Assembly (NCBI GenBank): GCA_951799425.1
Contig: OX637393.1
Location: forward strand, 40,550,378-40,614,377
Origin: Ilex aquifolium
Taxonomy: Eukaryota > Streptophyta > Magnoliopsida > Aquifoliales > Aquifoliaceae
Direction: 5' to 3'
Length of the DNA stretch: 64,000 nucleotides
Under the pieces are notes generated by a model that ran no database searches, was not told the DNA's origin, and saw only the letters and a list, made by a program, of their open reading frames with translations. This document shows, one piece after another, positions 47,774 through 58,846 of the stretch. The position numbers and the translations under genes were made by a program. How positions within the stretch are numbered: position 1 is the first letter of the stretch; every line of letters begins with the position of its first letter.

Positions 47774-48117
47774 AGCGGGAACCGGGGAGCCAGGTTGGGG
47801 TGGCAGGGCTCCAGGCTGAGCGCCAGGAGGGGCCTGGGCGCCAGGTTAGGTGCTAGGCCTGGTTGCCAGGCTGTGTGCCAGGGTTACCTGGGCACCGGGG
47901 GTGCCTAGGCATCGGGCCCGGGCGCCTGGGCTCTTGGGCTGTCCTGTCTGGATGCCTTGGTGTTCACGTCGGGTGTCTGGGTGTCCTCGCCGGTCGTTTG
48001 ATTTCTCTGTGTGTCCGGGCTCGATGTCTGAAGCGTGGAATGTTCATTGATCTCCTCTGTGGGTTTAAGCTCAGCAACAAAATCCGCCAAGGCTTGTGCT
48101 TTGATGGCCGCCCTTGG
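47774..48117 (-). other. GC-rich linker between the two RNase H domains
   Basis: On the minus strand it reads RAAIKAQALADFVAEL, the usual junction peptide. It then becomes Pro/Thr/Gln-rich sequence and a GC-rich stretch (47770-47960) of degenerate CAGGCT and GGCGCC units with frame loss. The low-complexity part is longer than expected for this linker. Confidence 0.7.
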
Positions 48118-49266
48118 TTAGTACTGGATATTGAACTCGCCTAGTTCCACTGCCCATTTTAAGAGTTTCCCGGATACATCTGATTTTCCCAAGACTCTCT
48201 TTAGAGGTTGGTCTGTGATCACAACAACAGTGTGACTCTGAAAGTAATGTCGCAGGCGTCTTGCTGTTGAGATAAGGGCTAGCGCTAGGCTTTCTAGCTC
48301 TGAATATCTGATTTTCGCTCCTCGGTATGCTCTGCTCACATAATAAATTGGTTGTTGTACTCCATCATTGTTCCTAACGAGAACAGAGCTCACTGCTGAT
48401 GGGGAAGCAGAAAGGTATAGATATAAAGTTTCACCAGATGCAGCGTGTGAAAGGAGTGGAGGTGTAGCCAAGTAGGTTTTAAGCTTTTGGAAGACTTCTT
48501 CTGCCTCAGGTCCCCACTCGAAGGCCTTTCGGAGAATCTTGAAGAAAGGTAGATATTTGTCTGTAGACTTGGAAACAAACCTATTGAGTGCTGCAATTCT
48601 CCCATTGAGGCGCTGGAGCTCCTTGATCAAGGACGGCGACTTCATATCTAGGGTGGCCTTGATCTTTTCGGGCTTTGTCTTAATTCTCCTCTGGTTGACC
48701 ATAAAGCCAAGGAACTTTCCTGAGCCTACGCCAAAGGCGCACTTCTCAGGATTCAACTTCATGTGGTATGACCTGAGAACATTGAAAGTTTCTTGGAGGT
48801 GGTCAATATGATCTGCTGCTGCGAGACTTTTTATCAGCATGTCGTCCACATACACTTCCATTGTTTTTTCGATCTACGACTAGAACATCTTGTTCACCAG
48901 CCGCTGATAAGTTGCTTCTGCGTTCTTTAACCCGAAGGGCATGACCCTGTAGCAGTAGGTCCCCCTTAGAGTGATGAACGACGTCTTCTCCTAGTCTGGG
49001 GGGTGCATACTAATCTGGTTATACCCAGAATATGCATCCAGGAAGGTGAGCAGTTCATGTCATGTTGTGACGTCGATGAGGAGGTCAATTCGTGGTAGTA
49101 GGTATCTGTCTTTTAGGCATGCCTTGTTGAGTTCGGTAAAGTCGACGCAGAGACACCACTTCCCATTAGCTTTAGTCACCATCACCACATTTGATAGCCA
49201 CTCAGGGTATGCCACTTCTCTGATTGTCCTATTCTCTATCAACTTTTCCACCTCCTTGTCCATCAC
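48118..49266 (-). pseudogene. Reverse transcriptase and RNase H of the Tat-type element
   Basis: RT starts at EVEKLIENRTIREVAYPEWL and has [47 protein letters not shown] and the catalytic YVDDML. Between 48862 and 49060 four stops interrupt it, one of them TAG in place of Gln in the DQEKTSF motif. From 48861 the frame is open through the connection domain (EKCAFGVGSGKFLGFMV) and RNase H (YYVSRAYRGAKIRYSELESL). It ends at a stop at 48118 after WAVELGEFNIQY. Confidence 0.92.
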
Positions 49267-49292
49267 TTGGGCCTTTTCAGTGGAGGCACCCC

Positions 49293-50150
49293 TTAGCTTT
49301 TGGTGAACAGGTTTGTAGTGAGGGTCGACATTGAGGCGGTGGGTGGCGACCTCAGGTTCGATACCTCAAGGTCCGCATGTGACCATGCAAAAACGTCCAT
49401 GTTACGCTTTAAAAAGTCTATGAGCTGGCGGACCAAGTCTTCAGAAAGGGAAGATCCAATGTGCACTCTTCTGTCTGGATGCTCCTCATCTAGGATCACT
49501 AAGGTGAGCTCCTCGACTGGTTCTCCTCTTTCTATAGTGGCGTCATCCCTTGGGTCGAGAACCTCCACTTGCAGGGCCTCTTGTGATTTTCTGGTCTTCA
49601 TGGAGGAGACGTAGCACTCTCTTGCAGCTACTTGGTCTCCTCGGACCTCTCTGACTCCGTTCGGGGTTGGAAAGTGGAGAATGAGATGATAGGTAAAGGG
49701 CACCGCTCTTAGAGTGTTGAGAGCAGGTCGCCCTAGAATAATGATGTATGCTGACGGGCAGTCTATCACCAGGAAGTTGACCGTGACTGTGGAACTTCGG
49801 GGTGTTGCGCCGGCAGTGACTAATAAGGTGATGGACCCTAGGGGATACACCTTCTCCCCGGAGAACCCAATGAGGGGCGACCTGATAGGCTGCAGCCTTT
49901 CCCTGCCCAAGTTGAGCTTGGTATAAGCCTTTGCGAACAAGATATTCGCAGAGCTGCCGCTGTCCACGAGAATTCTCCGCACTTGGAAGTTGGCGATGGT
50001 CATGGTGAGCACCAGAGGATCATCATAGGGGTGTTGGATTCCTTCCAAGTCCTTGTCTGAGAAGGATATGACCTCGTTGTCGCCATGCTTGGGCACCTTA
50101 GATGGGCGCAATTCGTCGGGATGCCTAGTTTTCCTAGCATGAGCCTTCAT
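49293..50150 (-). pseudogene. Aspartic protease region of the Tat-type polyprotein
   Basis: The active-site block ILVDSGSSANILF lies about 60 residues from the start of the open segment. It follows KDLEGIQHPYDDPLVLTMTI and is followed by IILGRPALNTLRAVPFTYHL, the flap and C-terminal blocks of the pepsin-like retroviral protease fold. The frame is lost near 49300, just before RT. The DSG triad is intact. Confidence 0.88.
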
Positions 50151-50481
50151 AGCGGAGAGAGATTCTCCTCCTCCTACAAGCCCTCCAGAGATGGTGTGAA
50201 TTTCTCCGATGGTTTGTTAGTCTTCCTGATTACGAGGTGGCGTCGGCGCCTGTCCTCTACCGGCAACATATTGGTGTAGATGACCCCGTTGGATGAGCTC
50301 CTCAATCTGTCTTTTGAGGTCATAGCAGTTGTCGGTGTCGTGGCCATGGAAACGACAATATTTGTTCGGGTTCCTACGAATTTGGGGGAGACTTCATTCT
50401 CCCTGGCTACTTTACTGCGGGGTCATCCTGAATCTGTAACAGGATGTGCCCGACAGAGGCATTGAGGGGAGTGAAGGCTTG

Positions 50482-51713
50482 TCATTCTCTTTGGGGGGCA
50501 GGACCGAGACGGTCTTTGGCAGGTACCCTCTCTGTCCTGCTACGCTTGTCGCTACTCTTCTTCTTGTCATCCCTGTCTCTTTCCTTCCTTTTCTCCTCGG
50601 TTCTAGAGGACTCCCCTCGTCTGGCCCTTGTTATGTCCTCAACATTCATGTATTTCTGGGCCTTCGCCAACAGCTCTGGCTTGCTCTTTGGTGGGCGCTT
50701 CATCACCGAGAAAAGGAAGCTCGATGACCGGAGGTCTCCCAGGAAGGTGGTCATGCTGACTTTTTCATCGGGCTCTTCGACCTGAAGGACCTCCTCGTTA
50801 AAACGAGTGAGGTAGCTTCTCAGGCTCTCATCTCTGTCCTGTTTTATGCTGAACAGGTGTATGGCAGGCTTCTAGTGGCGGTGTCCTCCAATAAAGTGTG
50901 ACACGAAGGACCTGCTCAGCTCAACAAATGAGCCAATGGAGGCGGGGCGAACCACTATCGAGTGGATCCCTTCAGGGTGGTTGGGAACGCTCGACACATG
51001 ATTTCGTCAGGGACGTTGTGCAGCTGCATCAAGGTCTTAAAAGTTTCGAGGTGATCTAGTGGATCCTTTGTACCGTCAAAGGTCTCGACGGATGGCATCT
51101 TGAATTTCTGAGGAAGTGGATAGTTCGCCACGTCAGGTTTGAAAGGTGTGTCGGTTCGCCTTACGAGGTAGTCCACTGTTTCGGGTCTCTGTGCCTTCAT
51201 GGCGTTGAAGACATCACCCAATTGATTTTGCACCTCCTTAATTTTTTCGTCCCAATGATTGGGAGGAAGAGGAGGTCCTCTGGAATTATCATGGAAGTGG
51301 CTCCCATGCCCCATACTTTGGTTTTCACCCTCGTCCTCTTGGAAAGGAGGGTCCACACCATGGGGAGCAGGAGCTAGAGGAGGAAGTGGAGATCCTTCAT
51401 GGTGGGCCCTTCTGTGTGGGGCGCCCAAGGGAGCCCCCAAAGGTGGGGCGCCCAAGGGAACCTCCATAGGTGGGGCGCCCAAGGGGCCGCCCAGATGGGG
51501 AGCTTCTTGATGACCAGGGTGTGGAGCTCCTCTGATTTGGGGTCCAGGTTGCGTTCCTCCTTGCTGTCCGAGCATCAACTGCAGAATCTGCTGGTTCTGG
51601 GCTATAAGCTGCTGTATGGTGTCTAGCATCTGTTGTGCATTTGGGACCGGATTGGCAGGTGGAGGAGGAGCAACCTCCTCCTCTCGTGCTGGATTGTCTT
51701 CAGGGTGATTCAT
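50482..51713 (-). pseudogene. gag of the Tat-type element
   Basis: ATG at 51713 (MNHPEDNPAREEEV). A Gln-rich segment is followed by a proline/glycine linker of GAPP and LGAP units, then the capsid-like domain (KIKEVQNQLGDVFNAMKA; FDGTKDPLDHLETFKTLMQL; IMCRAFPTTLKG). The frame is lost near 50955. Homology resumes in another frame (IGSFVELSRSFVSHFIGGH, a TAG stop, then DESLRSYLTRFNEEVL; MTTFLGDLRSSSFLFSV). It ends in a basic KRKERDRDDKKKSSDKRSR region at 50482. One frameshift and at least one stop make it non-functional. Confidence 0.85.
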
Positions 51714-51780
51714 GGATCTGGTGATGATCGCAGTAGATTCAACAGAGAAAGCTTTTTAGAAGCGAGAATTTTGTCATTCT

Positions 51781-51797
51781 CACGGACGGCGCCAAAC
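51781..51797 (-). promoter_or_regulatory. Primer-binding site
   Basis: On the minus strand, just after the 5' LTR, the sequence is GTTTGGCGCCGTCCGTG. TGGCGCCGTC is the usual start of primer sites in this clade. I do not name the tRNA. Confidence 0.75.
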
Positions 51798-52402
51798 TGA
51801 TGATGCACAAAATTAGTTTGCACACCACCTGTCAATTAAGCAATATAAAATACTGTAAAGTAGAGGGAGAGAGAAGACAAAGTTTATGGTGGTTCGGTCA
51901 AGGTGACCTACGTCCACTTGGAATGGCAAGGGTCGCCGGGATTTTATTAACTCCGATGTGGAGAGAGAGCAAATGATTACAAGCTTTTTGAGGGTGATGA
52001 GAGAATGATGCTAGAATGAGCGTGATGCCCCTCAAGTGTTGGTGGGGCTTATATTTTATAGTAGTCGCCTCATAATGGATATTAATTCAATAGCTATTCA
52101 AGCGGTCACAACGGATTAGGGAGACTTAAATAGTACTTAAATGGCTTGGCGACCTCTCCTTTCCTCAACGGGCAAGGGAGTTATGATGTACTTCGAAGGA
52201 CTTGGTTAAAGGATGAGGGAAGGTTGACTCTCTCCAGACGGCGAGGATGAGGCTCCTGGATGCTCCCTTGGTGGCGTAGCTCCCTGATGGGCTTGACTGG
52301 CTTGGACCTCATTTGGGCTGGACTTGATAGATCTCTTGGAATTGGGCCATTAATTTAGACCGGACTTATAATATGAGTTGGGCCTTTGGGCTTGGCCCAT
52401 CA
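51798..52402 (-). repeat. 5' LTR of the Tat-type element
   Basis: 605 bp. On the minus strand it is followed within a few bases by the primer-binding site. Confidence 0.95.
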
Positions 52403-53755
52403 AAATGCAACATCAAAATTGTAGTTTTTTTAGATTAAACAAAATTTATTACTCAAATCAAATGCCCAAATTACCTTTAGATAATCAATCCAATCAAAAT
52501 CAAAACTGATGAAGAAACGGGAGGAGAAGATTGAAACTTGATGTAATTCATTATGGAAGTGGACGCCACCTCCAGTTGGCCTATCTATCTCATGGCACTC
52601 ATTCTCTTGCAGTTGGTATGCTCAAGCTCTTTGGCCTCCCTCTCCTTGTCTATATGCAGCTATGAAGGCAAACCAATCATGAGGAACATGGAGAAGCCCT
52701 AAAACACTGGACTAGTTTAGAACAAATATTGATTTATCTGTCAAGTTCCTGGAAAGAGAGAGACAACAGCAGATCAGGGCATGTTTGGTTTAAGTACAAA
52801 TAAATGATGAAATTAGGTAATTAGTTCTCATACAATTCATAAAATGGTGTTAACAAGATTACTATTTAATCTTATCATTTTATATAACAAGTTTGAATCA
52901 AAGTTGGAATAATATACAAATCTATAATTATAATACCAAATTTATGTTTGAATTAAGTAATAGTATATGATATTAAATTAAAAATGACAACAATTATTGA
53001 GGGAAAGATTTTGCAATGGAAAACTTTTATATGAAGGTGTGACTCAGAGTTTGCAAGGATAATAAAGTCATTGTATTTTTAATACTTAACTTGTTAAAAA
53101 TAATATCACCTACTACATGGTATTCATTATTATCTAATATTAGGTGTTAAATGACAATAATGAACTGAATCGAAATTAATTAAAATTAATACTGGGTTAC
53201 TGTAATTTCATCTAAATTTAGTATTATAATATTGAACCGAAACCAAACATACCCTAAAAAGGGTGGGTCAGGGTTATTGAACCAAAAGTTATATTTCTTA
53301 TATACTTGGATCACGACCGGGTTGAAGTCGTGTTCGTGTCTTGGTGTCACTGGCAGTGTTTCGTGTTGCAATTAACTTTTTTTCTGGGCGGGTCAATTTT
53401 GTGTTTATGTCGACAATATTAATTAAACGGGTCAATCGTGTTAATTTGGTGTAATACGGGTTAAACCCAGACACAACTCTCAGACAAATTCGTGTCAAAA
53501 GGTTGTGTTATTTTTGTGTTTGTTGAAAAATAATGAACCTTAACCAATTAATTTCAAATAGTGTTTTTATCAAAAATTGCTACCCCTGAAGATGAAGAAG
53601 TTAACTCAATACTGTCCAAGCTTCTAAATGATCCCAAATTATGGTACAGTAAAGTTCCAGTCTTCAACGGAAGATCATTAAATAATACAGGCTAGAGGTA
53701 TACAAAATCGCTACCTACCAACATAGACAGACAAGGCGTGACAAAACCAAAACCA
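52403..53755. other. Intergenic stretch downstream of DAYSLEEPER
   Basis: AT-rich, no gene. 53290-53510 is a degenerate repeat with words such as CGTGTTCGTGTC, GGGCGGGTCAATTTTGTG and ATACGGGTTAAACCC. About 150-200 bp left of the DAYSLEEPER stop (53560-53755) is likely its 3' UTR. Confidence 0.45.
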
Positions 53756-53759
53756 AAAC

Positions 53760-55811
53760 CTAAATTGGGACCTCCATTTTCAGCGGTGCAGGTGAAGTAT
53801 GTATTGATTCACTCTGCAGCCAATCCTTTGCACATATGAGGGCCTCCACTGTCTCAGGCCTTAAGGAACATCTGTAGGGATCCATCTGTTTGGTCATGGT
53901 ATCAAATACTGAATCAAGTGCAACAGTTGATACAGGAATTGACAAAATATCACGAGCCATCTTCGAGAGAGTTGGGTACTTCACCCTGTTTAGTTTCCAC
54001 CAACCTATTACGTCAAACTCATGGACCCGAGGCAACAAAGACTCCTCCAGATACTGATCCAACTCTGACCTCGACTGCTGGCTGGTAGTCTCCATAATGT
54101 AGACATCAAAGTCTGTAAGCCCAAGTCCATTGCTTGAGGGAAGGTTTTCTCCATGGGGGCCCTCTGCCTTGACGGATCCCCCATTCACTTCTTCCACGTA
54201 AGTAGGGGTGAGAGGTAGAGGAAGTGCCACATATTCAAGAAAGAGCTCATGAATTCCTTCATCAACAAGCTTCAAATATGTGGCCACATCTTCCCCATAT
54301 ATTTTGGAGAAACTAAATTCAACAAGCTTCATCTTGAACCGGGGATCCATAACTACTGCACTGGCTAATATTAGGCACGAACTCTTCCAGTATTTATCAA
54401 ATTTCCCTTGCATTAATTTTGTAAGGTTGCTGATGAAGGGATCCTCACTTGTGGCTGCACGTGCCAGCTCCAACTGAATCTTCCATGCTTCGTGAAAGAA
54501 TGTGTTTGTAGTTGGTATAGTGGGTGAGGTTAGGAAATTGGCAGTATCGAAGAGGAGTTTTAAGTATGTGCATAGTGTCTCAACCTGCTTCCATTCCTCA
54601 ATGGATGGCGGGTGCTTGTGGTCCGGATCAGAAGTATCCAAGCAAGGAAAGACTTCTTTTAACTCTGAAGCAGCCAGCAACATTTCGTATGTCGTGTTCC
54701 ATCGAGTTTGGTCATCCAGAGCTAGGCTCTTTGTGCTAGGGACTTGAAGTTGCTGCTTGAGCTCAAGAAATTTTTCCTCGTGGGATTCTGAAGTTTTCAC
54801 ATATTTCACAGTATCTCTGACTTTCTTGACAGTATCTTGTGCAGCCCCTAATGCATCTTGGGCAATGCTGCTTAAAGTACGAGCAAGACAATCCCCAACC
54901 AACAATTGACCATTGAGCACAAGGGGGTTCTTCACAGAGAGTAAAGCTCTAAGATTATCGATCCCAGCTTCACTCAGAGGTTTGTTTATGGTGACAGAAA
55001 ATAACTTGCCCTCCACATTCCAATCAGAAAGGCAAGCAGCAATAGCATGGCTGAAAGCAGCATCTGAATCGGGATATGGTTCCATCACGACATTGAGAAG
55101 CTTCCTATGCATCTTCCAATCACTATCGATAAAGTATCCGGTTAGAAAAACGTAGCCCACAGTCTGGAAAGAAGTCCACAAGTCCAGTGTCAGGCAGATA
55201 CGCCCAGCCATCCCTTCAACAACCTTCTGAAGGCTTTGTTTTTCCCTAAGGTAAGTTGCCACACAATCCCCTTGGACAGTGTTGAAGCTCACCATATCAA
55301 ATCGGGGCTGAAGATTGTGGACGAAAGCAACAAAGCCAGGATGTTCAACCATGTGAAGGGGGTAGTCATGCATGATGATCATCCTAGATATCTCGTGGCG
55401 GCACCGGTCTGGATCAAATGCAAAGTAAGGTAAGCTAGCAGTTCTATAACGTCGTTTTGGCGTATCCCCAATTCCACCCATCTTTGAAGGTGCACTGTAT
55501 GGGCTTAATTGATTCTTCTCATGATTACGCAGGACTACTGGGCACGTTCCCTTTGCAATGTGGCGTTTGAGGTGACTGGTGCCAGCTACTTTTGACCCTG
55601 TACTGTATGCGAATGATTGCTTGCATTGTTTACAGCATGCCCTTCTGCATCCATCGCCGACAGCTTCGATAGTGAAGTATTCCCAGACTATGGACTTCTT
55701 TTTCCTACGCTTGTTAGGTTGTGTTTCTGAATTATTAGCTTGTATTTCTGAATTGTAAGGTTGTGGTTCTGCAAGGACCAGCTCATTGTTCTCACTAGCA
55801 GTTTCCATCAT
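53760..55811 (-). CDS. DAYSLEEPER: DAYSLEEPER-like domesticated hAT transposase
   Basis: 683 residues, uninterrupted, close to the length of Arabidopsis DAYSLEEPER (just under 700). DAYSLEEPER is a nuclear DNA-binding protein derived from a hAT transposase and essential for normal development. A BED zinc finger lies at about 40-92 (C60, C63, H80, H84) behind a basic RRKKK stretch. The hAT core has CLTLDLWTSFQTVGY (D210), LDDQTRWNTTYEML and VVMDPRFKMKLVEF. The dimerisation region is about 585-665 (YLEESLLPR; FDVIGWWKLN; RPETVEALICAKDWL). The hAT CxxH block is changed (GDCLARTL) and the catalytic Glu position is Asp (D633 in ALDSVFD), which fits loss of transposition. No terminal repeats surround it. 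Start: two ATG codons in tandem at 55811 and 55808. Confidence 0.95.
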   Translation of the reverse strand: MMETASENNELVLAEPQPYNSEIQANNSETQPNKRRKKKSIVWEYFTIEAVGDGCRRACCKQCKQSFAYSTGSKVAGTSHLKRHIAKGTCPVVLRNHEKNQLSPYSAPSKMGGIGDTPKRRYRTASLPYFAFDPDRCRHEISRMIIMHDYPLHMVEHPGFVAFVHNLQPRFDMVSFNTVQGDCVATYLREKQSLQKVVEGMAGRICLTLDLWTSFQTVGYVFLTGYFIDSDWKMHRKLLNVVMEPYPDSDAAFSHAIAACLSDWNVEGKLFSVTINKPLSEAGIDNLRALLSVKNPLVLNGQLLVGDCLARTLSSIAQDALGAAQDTVKKVRDTVKYVKTSESHEEKFLELKQQLQVPSTKSLALDDQTRWNTTYEMLLAASELKEVFPCLDTSDPDHKHPPSIEEWKQVETLCTYLKLLFDTANFLTSPTIPTTNTFFHEAWKIQLELARAATSEDPFISNLTKLMQGKFDKYWKSSCLILASAVVMDPRFKMKLVEFSFSKIYGEDVATYLKLVDEGIHELFLEYVALPLPLTPTYVEEVNGGSVKAEGPHGENLPSSNGLGLTDFDVYIMETTSQQSRSELDQYLEESLLPRVHEFDVIGWWKLNRVKYPTLSKMARDILSIPVSTVALDSVFDTMTKQMDPYRCSLRPETVEALICAKDWLQSESIHTSPAPLKMEVPI

Positions 55812-58660
55812 GACTCCAGAAATGCAATCTCACCGTAGGCAGCACCAGCTACTTTTGAAGACGCACTTAAGAAAATGGAATAATCCTACACAAAAGAAAA
55901 AGATTCAATGTCAATGATTAAAAAGCAATAGAAACGGAGCAAGATGAAACCAATTTACCGTAAAGAGCATGTGTCCAACATGAAATCAAGAAAACTAGCA
56001 GTAACCCGAGAAAGGCAAGAAACCTAATGCAGAAAACAAGATAAGCTTTCTTCTACCAGATATCATAACATCATTATAAGCTCTCTTCCACAAACAATTA
56101 TGACATCATACCAAAATATAACAAAATACAAAATACTAGTGCAATGATTCATTAGACCATAGGAGACCACAAAAATGAACACAAGAAGGCGGAAATACAA
56201 ACTCTAAAATTAGGTGGATCAAACACACCCATTTGGCAAATAAGGGATAACCAATTAACCGGTGCAGCTTACAGACTAGCAAATAAAGAGATCCTAATAA
56301 ACAAGATGAAATGTTAATATGAATATCTAGTTAGAAGTTTTGACAATGGCATTCAAGTTGGACCATATTGCGACAGCTAATTTAATCATATGCTATGCAT
56401 AATATGAGACAACCAGAAGAGTAGTAACCAACCTACTTCACTGGAAACAGCTTTGCACTATGTACATAGAATAGGATCAAGTATTATTACATGCAACCTA
56501 TCCAAAACTCGCATTTTAGTCCATATGCAATATCTACATTTGATAGTGGAAAGGCGAATCCTAAAGGGACACATTCAACATTATAACTCATTCCAGGGAT
56601 AAAATAAAAAGATAGCTCAGCAGCAGGGTTGGTGATTAATATGTAAAAAATATGAGTAACTAAAGACCATTCAGAATTTCATTTCCACAGTTCACGGCAA
56701 GGATCAACTAAAAACTTTAAGAAGGAAAAAAAGAAGAGAAGACTGATGTTTCATAGCAAATAAATGAGGCTGTTCATTGATGATAAATGAACAGTTACTG
56801 ACAAGTCAAAAGCTACAACAGACACCATATAAAAAGGTATGGAATCAACCATCTGCATTCTAAAGAAGCAACAAAAGTGACTAATAAGTAATAACTAATA
56901 GGCATCTAAAGAGCTAATTATAAGCAATTCTTCAGAATACAATTCCTCCTACCCACGATCTTCACAGTTAAAGGGCCACCAAAAATTGCATCACCAGTGG
57001 TAATTGGTATTGGTACAAAAATATCTTTCAAAAAGCAAATGAAAATCATTTTATAATGTCTAAACAAATTGAAGACTAAAGTGAATATTCTGCATCCCCA
57101 GATAAATTCTACGCTACCATTCAGATTCATTCTTGAATCCTCAAGCAATTATTCATATAGTTTTCCTCCTTACAAATAATTTGAGGAATTCCTCACAGTT
57201 TTGTCACTGACATAAGCAGCCCTTTAAGTGCACTAATAAATAAATGGACAAACTTTGTGCACCCTTTTAACAACAAAAAGTATATTTCCAAAACAAGGCA
57301 ACCAGCCATGTAATTTGCCAAAGATTCCACATCCGAAATCGTTAGTCAAGTATAATGATCTCCAAAATTTCGCATTTGAAGAAAACATCCACTTGATTTG
57401 CACAACTGAAACTCATTAACTTATTCTAGAGTTATATCTACAAACCAAATACTTTAAGATGCAATAAGCCTAAATTGTTAACCTTAGCACCAGCTACAGA
57501 CCTTCAACAGTATCCTAGGCAAATTCCCCAAGTTCTAAGCCAATAAGACCAGGCCCACCTAAGCCCAACCAAGCCCATCATACTCATGAGGGCATATTCA
57601 AAATACTCAAAATATCACCCCCAATTACCTTGACTTCAATCTAACAAAACTCTTTTAACAAGATCCAAAAGGGTGTTGAGTTATTTTATGTCTCTTTGAG
57701 ATTTTTCATAATACACAGATGCACCACCAAGAAGGGACCTCAAAAGGCTTACACCCACACAACAACACCAAAAGGGTCTATTTCACAAGTCATGGAAAAT
57801 GTTCAAGGCCATGTGGGTGCTGTCATGGCCCATGTTAAAGTCAGCCTAAGGCAAGTAAGGGGTTAGGGTCAAAATGGTCATTTTATCTATCAATGGGCTA
57901 ACAACAACTGCAGACAGAAGAAAAAATAGATCTAGCGCTCCATCCAATATTGGGCTTCTAATAAATCTAAGCATAAGCCCAGATCAATTAAAACATCAAA
58001 TGGATATCATCAATAAACAACCATTCCTAGTGCAAAATCAACACATGCAGTTATAAATCAGCTGGGTTAATCCTAGGATTCAAATAAACTTGCACATAAG
58101 CCACAAAAATCGAAAAACACACTCAAAACACAAGCCCAGAAAGGAAAAAAAAAACGATTGCAAAGTGACTATGATAAACAAAATAAATAACAAAACAGGA
58201 AGGGAAAATTTCTTCATTTCAAGATCAACAACAATAAATTCATATATAACACTTGGCCTGTAAAATAAACACATAAAATCAGTCAAACTACGTAATCTAA
58301 AAACCACAAAAAATAAAATCTAAAGTAAGACAACGAAGGTGGTCTCAGGCTTTATCACATCAAGAGGGGGAAAAAAGTTGGTATTTTTACCTACAAAAAC
58401 GGTGATTCTGAGAGAGACCCAGAACCAGGAAGTGAATCAGAGACAGACCCAGATGAAAAAACGATTTGCTTTTTGCGAATCTAAAGCTTAAACAACGATT
58501 TCCAGCTCCCTGCCACTGAGTGAGATCTAGGGTTCCACGCAGAGAGCAGAGAGGAGAGAGGAGAGAGGAGAGAGGAGAGAGAGAATTGGGCTTGAACCCG
58601 AGGGATCTAATTGGACCTTTCGTATAGGGTTGTTGGGACGGTAGAGTGATAAGGTTTGGG
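55812..58660 (-). promoter_or_regulatory. DAYSLEEPER: DAYSLEEPER 5' UTR with a 2.5 kb intron
   Basis: On the minus strand a strong acceptor (TTTTTCTTTTGTGTAG, ending at 55886) precedes a 74-bp untranslated stretch before the ATG. A donor (TAG|GTAAAAATAC) lies at 58390. The leader exon would be about 58391-58620, with a GAGAG repeat at 58549-58581. The intron is AT-rich with no coding sequence. Such leader introns are common in plant DAYSLEEPER genes. The borders here are from splice signals only. Confidence 0.6.
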
Positions 58661-58682
58661 GAAGATTGAAAAATAAAGCGAA

Positions 58683-58846
58683 TTGGATATGGACTTTGAG
58701 GTCCATTTACTGCTTTGGGGTCTCTATTTGTTTGTGTGTGTTGTAACTGGGAATAGTCATATGACTCATGGGGTTCGCTTAGCCGAAAAGGACCGCAGAA
58801 CCACTTTACGGTTGGATATGGCCTTTGAGGTCCATTTATTGCTTAA
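58683..58846. repeat. Direct repeat upstream of DAYSLEEPER
   Basis: TTGGATATGG and TTTGAGGTCCATTTA occur at 58683-58710 and again at 58813-58840, about 130 bp apart. The second copy has single-base changes. It lies just outside the inferred leader exon. Confidence 0.7.

Larger units (their letters stand above)
41609..52402 (-). mobile_element. Tat-clade Ty3 LTR retrotransposon, complete but decayed, 10.8 kb
   Basis: LTRs of 605 bp at both ends (41609-42213 and 51798-52402) start TGATG and end CATCA. The 5-bp duplication AAATG flanks the element (41604-41608 and 52403-52407). On the minus strand the order is PBS, gag, protease, RT, RNase H, a second (archaeal-type) RNase H, integrase. That second RNase H and the long 3' region with an antisense gene are hallmarks of the Tat/Retand/Grande group. 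LTRs differ at about 37 of 605 positions (about 6%). Stops and frameshifts interrupt gag, RT and integrase. Confidence 0.95.

Noticed and set aside
54280..55433. Plus-strand frames opposite DAYSLEEPER
   Set aside because: All are shadows of the intact minus-strand gene.
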